A DNA stretch of 6,618 nt, taken from assembly GCA_013042925.1 (NCBI GenBank), contig JABDPH010000446.1, positions 1 through 6,618 of the forward strand, written 5' to 3'. Positions 1 through 4,958 of this stretch are shown in pieces (position 1 is the stretch's first letter; every line of letters begins with the position of its first letter). The translations under genes and the position numbers were made by a program. The notes beneath the pieces were generated by a model. It saw only the letters and a list, made by a program, of their open reading frames with translations, had not been told where the DNA came from and made no database searches. Source of the DNA: Eudoraea sp. (lineage in GTDB: Bacteria; Bacteroidota; Bacteroidia; Flavobacteriales; Flavobacteriaceae).

Positions 1-596
1 TGCCAACCAAAGCTGAGCGAACTACAGCATACATTATTGAGACTGTAGCCCCCATCTTCAATAAACACGGTTATGTGGGAACCAGCATGAATGACCTTAC
101 AGAAGCAACAGGTCTTACAAAAGGAGCATTATATGGTAATTTTGAAAATAAAGAAGCCCTTGCGCTCGCCGCTTTTCAATATAACAGTACTTTACTTCTA
201 AAGGCTGTTGACGACAAATTGGATATCGAAGGTACGGCACTGCAAAAACTATTTTCCCTTACTGATTTTTATCGCCATTATGATAAATTTACGGCAAGTA
301 TGGGAGGTTGCCCCGTATTAAATGTTGGGGTAGATGCCAACAATAACAATGCTCCACTAAAGTCAGCAGCTAATGAAACCATACGTACCATTGAAGGAAA
401 AATTGCTTTGGTTTTAGAAAATGGGGTAAAGAATAATGAGATTAAACTACCAGTTACTCCTTTGCAATTTGCAAAACAGTTATATACTATGATTCAGGGA
501 GCAATAGCTATGGCGACAATTACCAGTGACAGAAAATATCTCATTAACACAGTTGCGTACCTCGATGTTCTCGTGAAAAAAGAAATTAAAAAATAA
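1..596 (+). CDS. TetR/AcrR-family transcriptional regulator (5' end cut by window edge)
   Basis: This is a one-component repressor: an N-terminal DNA-binding domain joined to a helical ligand-binding and dimerisation domain. The frame is open from base 3 and gives 197 visible residues, against about 195-200 for the family, so only a few N-terminal residues are missing. A GTG at 75 and an ATG at 87 lie inside the helix-turn-helix and are not the start. The HTH is classical: alanine and phenylalanine before a HGY turn, then TSMNDLTEATGLTKGALYGNF and a KEAL helix (visible residues about 18-54). The C-terminal half carries a GGCPVLN motif with Cys at visible residue 103 (bases 309-311), close to where the redox/electrophile-sensing Cys106 lies in NemR. 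That likeness is an inference; the ligand is unknown. The gene ends 4 bp before the convergent PorP-like gene. Its target could be itself, an upstream neighbour outside the window, or the palindrome near 2270. Confidence 0.93.
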   Translation, partial: PTKAERTTAYIIETVAPIFNKHGYVGTSMNDLTEATGLTKGALYGNFENKEALALAAFQYNSTLLLKAVDDKLDIEGTALQKLFSLTDFYRHYDKFTASMGGCPVLNVGVDANNNNAPLKSAANETIRTIEGKIALVLENGVKNNEIKLPVTPLQFAKQLYTMIQGAIAMATITSDRKYLINTVAYLDVLVKKEIKK

Positions 597-600
597 TAGC

Positions 601-2226
601 TTACTTACTCAGGACTCTATAAATCCAGGTTTTTCCTTCATAACGTCCGCCGTATTTTGAATCCCTTGCTTTTCTGGCTTCTTGCATTGTATCATATCTC
701 TTCAAATACACGTAATTGTATTTGTTCTTGGCCCGATAGAAGGATTTAGGCTGCAACCCTTCATCTGTCAGTTTCTTCATAAAGGCCTCGTAATACCTCT
801 TAGTACCAAATACATTAGCTATTAAATAAAAGCCTGGTTCTAAGCCATCACCTGAAGCTACTTCCTCGTATACTTCTCCTTTTTTCAATTCTACTACTTC
901 TTCTTTGGCTTTTTCTTTTTCCAGTACTTTATTAATGGAATCCTGTTTCTTCTGCTCCTTGAGTTTATTAACCTCTGCCAAAACTTCTGCACGCTTAACT
1001 GCGTTTAACGAGTCTCTTCTTCTTTTCTCCTGTTGTTCTTTTAAGAGTGCAATCGCCACTGCCTCATTAGCTTTAGTGATAGAATCTTTCCGCTTTTGTT
1101 CGGCTAATTCTCTTTCTTTGGACAATTCAATTTGTTTGTTTAGAGCTGCAATTGAATCTTTCCTTTTCTGATTCTGTAATTGCTCCAGTGCTAACAATTC
1201 TGCCGCCTTAACGGCTGCCAAAGAATCAATTTCTCTTTGTCTTTCTTCCTCCAACATAAGTTCATCCTTAGCCGGTTCTTCTTCGAGTTCATCTTCCGTT
1301 GTTAATTCTTCAACTTCAAAGACTTGTTTACCAAAACTAAAGGCAGTAACAATTTCAAAACTCGGATCCTCTCCCTTAAGATCACTACTTGTTCCAAATT
1401 CAACCAAAGCCCCAAGAGATAGCTTTTTAAAAAAGCGCCCCCCTACCCCTGTAGAAATTCCGTAAAAGCTATTATATCCGGCTTGAGCCCAGAATTTTGG
1501 GGTAGAAAAAAAGGTGTTAAACCCAATTTGATTGTCAAAATCGGGCAATCGCTTATAGTAAAGCGTAGGTCTTATATATGAAGAAGATGTATCTCCAAAA
1601 ACAGTTATCGGGAAATCGTAACTAGCCAGACCCATATAAATTAGACCCGAAGCACTGGCATTACTCTCATTTGTTGTAAAGTTTCTATCTACCAGGTTCT
1701 CCATAGCAATACCAAAACTGAATGCATCTAATTGAAGTCTGACAGCAGGTGCTATTTGAAGAATAAAATTACTTTTTTCCTCAAACTGCGGGAAATCAAA
1801 ATCCGGGTCCAAAATAAACGGCTCGGCAAGCTCTCGTTGATAGCCAATAACATTAACCCCAAGAGTTATTTGGGTTGACGGATTCAATACAAATTTATAC
1901 GCATAATTTAATACTCCTCCTTTATTCACAAATACGCTGGTATTATGTTGCAGGAACCCTCCTCCTATAGCAGATTCCTCGTTTAGCTTCCGAGTATAAT
2001 TAAAAAATAAGGTTGTGGGATTAGCATCGATACCTTGCCATTGCCATCTGGTCCATAAAGCTACCGACTGTGGATCATTTCGATCCAACGAAAACACAGG
2101 ACTCAGTAAACTACTATTAAATTCAGTAAGATTGTGCTGTCTGAAATCATAAGGTAATTCCGCCCGCTGAGAATTTACGGACAGCACGGTCAAAACCAAA
2201 AAAATAAAGAGAATTCTATTCAGCAT
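601..2226 (-). CDS. PorP/SprF-family outer-membrane protein with repeat/coiled-coil segment and C-terminal SPOR-like domain
   Basis: Residues 1-20 are a signal peptide (hydrophobic core, likely cut near VNSQ). Residues about 22-300 match the PorP/SprF family of Bacteroidota outer-membrane beta-barrels linked to type IX secretion and gliding. Hallmarks are NSSLLSPVF near the start, a RWQWQGIDANPTT segment (residues 60-72) and many alternating aromatic/glycine strands ending in FSFGKQ. Residues 303-328 form a strongly acidic linker. Residues about 328-450 are Lys/Glu/Ala-rich and predicted helical, with five copies of a (K/R)xDS(I/L) motif at Asp 334, 357, 381, 405 and 429, so 23, 24, 24 and 24 residues apart. 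Residues about 463-541 resemble a SPOR domain (PGFYLIANVF, YYEAFMKKL, YVYLKRYDTMQEA, WIYRV), a fold known for binding peptidoglycan. Simple SprF proteins lack the roughly 240-residue tail. I infer a barrel tethered to the cell wall. No giant adhesin partner gene is next to it. The start ATG has no better alternative. Confidence 0.88.
   Translation of the reverse strand: MLNRILFIFLVLTVLSVNSQRAELPYDFRQHNLTEFNSSLLSPVFSLDRNDPQSVALWTRWQWQGIDANPTTLFFNYTRKLNEESAIGGGFLQHNTSVFVNKGGVLNYAYKFVLNPSTQITLGVNVIGYQRELAEPFILDPDFDFPQFEEKSNFILQIAPAVRLQLDAFSFGIAMENLVDRNFTTNESNASASGLIYMGLASYDFPITVFGDTSSSYIRPTLYYKRLPDFDNQIGFNTFFSTPKFWAQAGYNSFYGISTGVGGRFFKKLSLGALVEFGTSSDLKGEDPSFEIVTAFSFGKQVFEVEELTTEDELEEEPAKDELMLEEERQREIDSLAAVKAAELLALEQLQNQKRKDSIAALNKQIELSKERELAEQKRKDSITKANEAVAIALLKEQQEKRRRDSLNAVKRAEVLAEVNKLKEQKKQDSINKVLEKEKAKEEVVELKKGEVYEEVASGDGLEPGFYLIANVFGTKRYYEAFMKKLTDEGLQPKSFYRAKNKYNYVYLKRYDTMQEARKARDSKYGGRYEGKTWIYRVLSK
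877..1254 (-). repeat. Tandem 24-residue (72-bp) degenerate repeat inside the PorP/SprF-like gene
   Basis: Translation of the minus strand shows about five units, each opening with QKRKDS(I/L) or a close variant and continuing as a charged, alanine-rich helix. The spacing of the DS motif is 23, 24, 24 and 24 residues. The repeat is partly visible in DNA: GAATCTTTCC occurs at 1082-1091 and again at 1154-1163 on the plus strand, exactly 72 bp apart. The units have diverged, so this is a protein-level repeat and not a recent DNA expansion. Confidence 0.75.
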
Positions 2227-2317
2227 AACAATAGAAAAAACAAAGGATTAACATACTAATTTCACTGAATTTCAGTTAAATTAGAGCATACTTTAAAATT
2301 ATTCAAACCAATCCCGT
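2227..2317. promoter_or_regulatory. Divergent promoter region between the PorP-like gene and the histidine-phosphatase gene
   Basis: This 91-bp gap separates two divergent start codons and must hold both promoters. Neither side has a perfect TAnnTTTG box. Each side has a TAnnTTAA sequence just outside the central palindrome: TATGTTAA on the minus strand (plus 2248-2255) and TACTTTAA on the plus strand (2289-2296). These are weak -7 candidates with two mismatches each. Their near-mirror placement around base 2270 suggests a shared control region. No Shine-Dalgarno sequence is seen before either ATG. Confidence 0.5.
2256..2284. promoter_or_regulatory. 29-bp near-perfect palindrome, candidate operator
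   Basis: The left arm CTAATTTCACTGAA and the right arm TTCAGTTAAATTAG pair at 13 of 14 positions around a central T at 2270; the only mismatch is 2263/2277. The centre is 44 bp from the PorP-like ATG and 48 bp from the phosphatase ATG, and candidate -7 boxes flank it on both sides. That position and symmetry fit a dimeric-regulator operator better than a terminator, because no T-run follows and it lies between divergent starts. The bound protein is unknown. The TetR-family regulator at the left of the window is one candidate, by inference only. Confidence 0.6.
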
Positions 2318-2863
2318 ATGAAAACAGTTAAACTTCTCATTTTTGCCATTATATTAACAGGCCTAATGTCTTGCAAAGATGATCAAAAATTATCAGATGC
2401 CTATGTTGAGCCGGCTGTTTCTACTTATTATTTTATAAGACATGCAGAAAAGATCAGAAGTGATTCAGAAGACATCGATCCTGAACTAAGTCAAAAAGGA
2501 CTTGGAAGGGCCATGCACTGGGCTGAAATATTGAATGATGTTGAGCTGGATGCCATATATTCAACAGATTACGAGCGCACAACCATGACAGCGGCCCCCG
2601 CCTCTGTTAAAAAAGATATAACGGTCCAATATTATGACCCATCTGATATTGATATCGAACAATTCAAGATAGATAATTTAGGCAAAAAAGTTCTTGTAGT
2701 GGGACATAGCAATTCCACACCTGAATTTGTAAATAAAATGCTTGGAGAAGAGAAATATGACCCCATGGATGATTATGACAATGGCAGCCTTTTTATTGTT
2801 CAGGTAACGGGGAAAAATACCACTAGCAATCGTCTGCACTTTAATTGTAATTGTCCGGATTAA
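2318..2863 (+). CDS. Histidine-phosphatase-family lipoprotein (SixA/phosphoglycerate-mutase-like)
   Basis: The N-terminus is a lipoprotein signal with lipobox LMSC, so Cys19 is the lipidated residue. The following KDDQK is acidic and lysine-containing, resembling the lipoprotein export signals of Bacteroidota that send lipoproteins to the cell surface. The rest is one small histidine-phosphatase domain of the phosphoglycerate-mutase superfamily. RHAEK supplies Arg41 and the phospho-accepting His42, YSTDYERTTMTA supplies Arg87, and VVGHSNSTPEF supplies the second catalytic His130, so the usual catalytic set is present. It probably removes phosphate from a small molecule or protein outside the cytoplasm; the substrate cannot be told. 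The length (181 residues) suits the single-domain branch. The C-terminus ends NCNCPD, with two cysteines near the end, and its last codons overlap the convergent gene by 23 bp. It is divergent from the PorP-like gene across a palindromic control region. Confidence 0.88.
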   Translation: MKTVKLLIFAIILTGLMSCKDDQKLSDAYVEPAVSTYYFIRHAEKIRSDSEDIDPELSQKGLGRAMHWAEILNDVELDAIYSTDYERTTMTAAPASVKKDITVQYYDPSDIDIEQFKIDNLGKKVLVVGHSNSTPEFVNKMLGEEKYDPMDDYDNGSLFIVQVTGKNTTSNRLHFNCNCPD

Positions 2864-3590
2864 CACTAATATCTTCTAATCGGATTGTTGATAGAAGTTC
2901 TAATTTTTTCGATTTAAAAAGAGCTTCCAGATTATACACTGAAATATTATCTGCGGCTTTATAATTGTTATAATCAACAAACCGAATTCCATTTATTATT
3001 CGTTCATTAAATGCTTCACGGAATCTGGATCCACCACCATTAATATTAAATTGATACGCTAAGTAGTCTGGCTTAAATGTCTCTTTATTAACCCAGTATA
3101 TATAAATATCTTCAAAATCTTTACCTCCATCCTCTTCATCGAAAGTGACTTCAACTTTATAGTACTGATTACCTCCTATTTGTGTTTCACCCAGAAGTTT
3201 TTTGTTCACGGCAGAATCATTTAAGCCATAGGGGAGATAAGCAAAATAATGAACAGAGTTTATTGAATTTGAATATTTGGTTGCCATGGAATCCGCTACA
3301 TTCACAAGCTTGCCATTAATATATCTTGCAAAACCATTATGCTTTAGGATATCCAATATCTCAGTTGAGTCTTTTTTGATAGTTCGTTTTAAAATTTTTC
3401 TGCCATTGGTATTATTCATTTCATATCTGATATCCCTAAAAGTGAAGGATATATTGCAAGATCTGTAAAGATTCCCCCCGGATACTTCTATAGACTTGTC
3501 TATGATATCCTGGACAGCCATAAGATCAGAATTGTTATTTCTACAACCAACGGTTGCGAGAAAGATAAGAATTAGCGAAAATCTAACCAT
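2841..3590 (-). CDS. Lipoprotein of unknown function, possibly DUF6503-like
   Basis: The start ATG is followed by a short hydrophobic segment and the sequence LATVGC, a lipobox with Cys16 as the lipidation site. The next residues, RNNNSD, lack the acidic cluster of surface-export signals, so I predict a periplasm-facing lipoprotein. The mature part (about 230 residues) is rich in alternating polar/aromatic strands: YYKVEVTFDEEDGG (143-156), IYIYWVNKETF (162-172), YLAYQFNINGGGSRFREAF (176-194) and NGIRFVDYNNY (200-210). These motifs recall a flavobacterial lipoprotein family I remember as DUF6503, some members of which carry the misleading label deoxyribose-phosphate aldolase. No aldolase motif is visible here. 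A LolA-like or lipid-binding beta fold is possible but speculative. The stop lies 23 bp inside the convergent phosphatase gene. The promoter is probably the TATTTTTG box about 50 bp upstream. Confidence 0.8.
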   Translation of the reverse strand: MVRFSLILIFLATVGCRNNNSDLMAVQDIIDKSIEVSGGNLYRSCNISFTFRDIRYEMNNTNGRKILKRTIKKDSTEILDILKHNGFARYINGKLVNVADSMATKYSNSINSVHYFAYLPYGLNDSAVNKKLLGETQIGGNQYYKVEVTFDEEDGGKDFEDIYIYWVNKETFKPDYLAYQFNINGGGSRFREAFNERIINGIRFVDYNNYKAADNISVYNLEALFKSKKLELLSTIRLEDISVNPDNYN

Positions 3591-3641
3591 TTTATAGTTT
3601 TAATAGTAATCGTAAAAGTCTTGATTTCTTTACACTTTTCA

Positions 3642-3649
3642 CAAAAATA
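3642..3649 (-). promoter_or_regulatory. Bacteroidota -7 element (TATTTTTG) for the unknown lipoprotein gene
   Basis: Read on the minus strand, TATTTTTG matches the TAnnTTTG consensus exactly. It lies 51 bp before the ATG at 3590, predicting a 5' leader of about 45 nt. I find no good -33 TTG at the usual distance, and such a box is common by chance in AT-rich DNA. Confidence 0.45.
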
Positions 3650-3688
3650 AATTCAATTTCCAATGTACAGTACTCTGGTATTTGTTCT

Positions 3689-3696
3689 TACTTTTG
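3689..3696 (+). promoter_or_regulatory. Bacteroidota -7 element (TACTTTTG) directly before smpB
   Basis: TACTTTTG is an exact TAnnTTTG match whose last base is only 6 nt before the A of the smpB ATG at 3703. Transcription from it would start at or within a few bases of the start codon, giving a leaderless or nearly leaderless mRNA. It also argues against the in-frame TTG at 3682 as start, since that lies upstream of the box. A -33 TTG at normal spacing is not evident. Confidence 0.45.
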
Positions 3697-3702
3697 TTAC
3701 TT

Positions 3703-4164
3703 ATGCAGAAAGCAATAAACATAAAAAACAAAAAAGCCCGTTTCGAATATGAATTCCTGGATACCTACATAGCAGGAATTGTACTTTCAGGGTCCGAAAT
3801 AAAATCTATTCGCCTGGGTAAGGCTTCTATCACGGAAAGCTTTTGCGAATTCAATGAACAAGGAGAACTTTTTGTAATAAATATGCAAATTGATGAATAT
3901 TCTCATGCCACTCACTTTAGTCACAGACCGAAAGCTGCACGGAAACTTCTGTTAAAAAAGCAAGAATTAAAAAAACTGGAAAAAGAAGTAAAAAATACCG
4001 GGCTTACCATTATTCCCATAAACCTTTTTGTGAATGACAGGGGATTAGCAAAACTCAAAATTGTTTTGGCAAAGGGAAAGAAACTCTATGATAAACGGGA
4101 AAGTATTAAGGATAGGGAAAATAAGAGAAATCTGGATCGTCTTAAAAAGAATTTTAATAACTAA
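3703..4164 (+). CDS. smpB: SsrA-binding protein SmpB
   Basis: SmpB binds tmRNA (ssrA) and delivers it to stalled ribosomes in trans-translation, in the cytoplasm. Counted from the ATG at 3703 the protein has 153 residues, the normal family size. Family motifs are clear: ARFEYEFLDTYIAGIVLSGS (12-31), the tmRNA-binding EIKSIRLGKASITESF (32-47), RKLLLKKQELKKL (80-92), GLTIIPINLFVNDRGLAKLKI (100-120) and the basic tail AKGKKLYDKRESIKDRENKR (123-142). The tail normally enters the empty mRNA channel and looks complete here. An in-frame TTG at 3682 would add a Leu-rich FLLLLL stretch not expected in SmpB, so I reject that start. There is no Shine-Dalgarno sequence; an exact -7 box sits 6 nt before the ATG. 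The tmRNA gene itself is not in the window. The gene converges on pcm with a 35-bp gap. Confidence 0.97.
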   Translation: MQKAINIKNKKARFEYEFLDTYIAGIVLSGSEIKSIRLGKASITESFCEFNEQGELFVINMQIDEYSHATHFSHRPKAARKLLLKKQELKKLEKEVKNTGLTIIPINLFVNDRGLAKLKIVLAKGKKLYDKRESIKDRENKRNLDRLKKNFNN

Positions 4165-4174
4165 GCACAAATTC

Positions 4175-4192
4175 ATTTCCTGAACCGGAAAT
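4175..4192. terminator. Weak hairpin between convergent smpB and pcm
   Basis: ATTTCC (4175-4180) and GGAAAT (4187-4192) form a perfect 6-bp stem with loop TGAACC in the 35-bp gap between two converging genes, so it could serve both strands. No long T-run follows on either side and the stem is short, so its strength is doubtful. A 10-bp direct repeat, AAATTCATTT at 4169-4178 and 4189-4198, overlaps it. Confidence 0.35.
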
Positions 4193-4199
4193 TCATTTA

Positions 4200-4841
4200 T
4201 CAATTTTTATCTTCTAAGAGCGGAACAAATCGAAAGGACCCAAATTCTTGTCGCTCAAATTCCTTTTCAGAATTTCTAATTATACGTGTCATAATCTGAT
4301 CATCCAGGCCAACGGGGATTACCAATTTGCCTCCAATTTTTAATTGAGATAAAAGAGCCTTCGGAATTTCAGGAGCCCCGGCAGTAACAATAATTCCTTC
4401 AAAAGGGGCTTCTGCCGGAAGACCCTTATACCCGTCACCAAAAATAAATTTTTTGGGTCTGTATCCCATTTTTTTAAAAAATATGGACGTTTTTTTAAAT
4501 AATTCCAGTTGTCGTTCAATGGTAAAAACCTTGGCTTTCAATTTCAGAAGAACGGCTGTCTGATAACCACTTCCTGTTCCAATTTCCAATATTTTATCCC
4601 CTGGATTTAATTCTAATAATTCTGTTTGGAAGGCTACAGTGTATGGTTGAGATATAGTTTGGTCAGCAGCTATAGGAAAAGCTTTATCCTGATATGCATG
4701 ATCTTCAAAACTACTATCCATGAATAGGTGTCTTGGCACCGCTCTGATGGCGTCCAACACCTTTTTGTTTTTTATATTCTTGGCAGCAATAATATCAACA
4801 AGTTTATTGCGCATTCCTCTATGTTTGAAAGTATCTTTCAA
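4200..4841 (-). CDS. pcm: Protein-L-isoaspartate O-methyltransferase
   Basis: Pcm methylates isoaspartyl residues in damaged proteins using S-adenosylmethionine, starting their repair. The 213-residue length is typical. Seen motifs: VPRHLFMD (35-42), AYQDKAFPI (49-57), the family-specific TISQPYTVA (62-70), SAM-binding motif I ILEIGTGSGYQ (84-94), the acidic IER that usually contacts the SAM ribose (Glu109), GDGYKGLP (135-142), IIVTAGAPEIP (150-160) and the terminal FRFVPLL (203-209). The start shown is a TTG. It is preferred because the first residues, KDTFKHRGMRNKLV, resemble the conserved N-terminus of Bacteroidota homologues. No ATG exists between this codon and the in-frame stop at 4860-4862. 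The first ATG (4814) would remove the DTFKH segment. It converges on smpB and diverges from the Gfo/Idh/MocA gene. Confidence 0.95.
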   Translation of the reverse strand: MKDTFKHRGMRNKLVDIIAAKNIKNKKVLDAIRAVPRHLFMDSSFEDHAYQDKAFPIAADQTISQPYTVAFQTELLELNPGDKILEIGTGSGYQTAVLLKLKAKVFTIERQLELFKKTSIFFKKMGYRPKKFIFGDGYKGLPAEAPFEGIIVTAGAPEIPKALLSQLKIGGKLVIPVGLDDQIMTRIIRNSEKEFERQEFGSFRFVPLLEDKN

Positions 4842-4860
4842 GGCTTTGGTTTTGTGTTGC

Positions 4861-4868
4861 TAAAATTA
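4861..4868 (-). promoter_or_regulatory. Candidate -7 element (TAATTTTA) for pcm
   Basis: On the minus strand TAATTTTA differs from TAnnTTTG only at the last base. It lies about 20 bp before the TTG start of pcm, so the leader would be roughly 10-15 nt. No matching -33 element is evident. It agrees with the TTG start but would also serve the internal ATG. Confidence 0.3.
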
Positions 4869-4935
4869 GAAAATCAATTTGAAACTAGGTGTATTTTCCA
4901 GGTGATACATTAGCTTAATTTAGAATTAATCTCCT

Positions 4936-4943
4936 TATTTTTG
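4936..4943 (+). promoter_or_regulatory. Bacteroidota -7 element (TATTTTTG) for the Gfo/Idh/MocA gene
   Basis: TATTTTTG matches TAnnTTTG exactly and ends 15 nt before the A of the ATG at 4959, predicting a leader of about 10 nt. The in-frame TTG at 4941 lies inside the box, so it could not be translated from this transcript; that supports the ATG. The -33 element is not clear. Confidence 0.45.
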
Positions 4944-4958
4944 AAGAAATACAAATTT

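Noticed and set aside
905..1171. 88-residue Ser/Phe/Leu-rich open frame on the plus strand
   Set aside because: It is antisense to the charged repeat region of the PorP-like gene; Lys/Glu codons read backwards give Phe/Leu/Ser. It resembles no known protein.
2873..2897. Inverted repeat CTTCTA / TAGAAG near the end of the unknown lipoprotein gene
   Set aside because: Six-bp arms with a 13-base spacer, inside coding sequence and without a T-run; expected by chance.
3665..3673. Short palindrome GTACAGTAC before smpB
   Set aside because: Only 4-bp arms; too short to support an operator without comparative data.
3682..3702. TTG start giving SmpB an extra FLLLLL N-terminus
   Set aside because: SmpB homologues start near MQKxINIKNKKARF. 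The extra stretch comes from the promoter sequence and lies before the predicted transcription start.
4860..4888. CTA...TAG bounded segment upstream of pcm, tested as a second copy of the 2256-2284 palindrome
   Set aside because: Only about half of the positions pair, so it is not a second operator copy.
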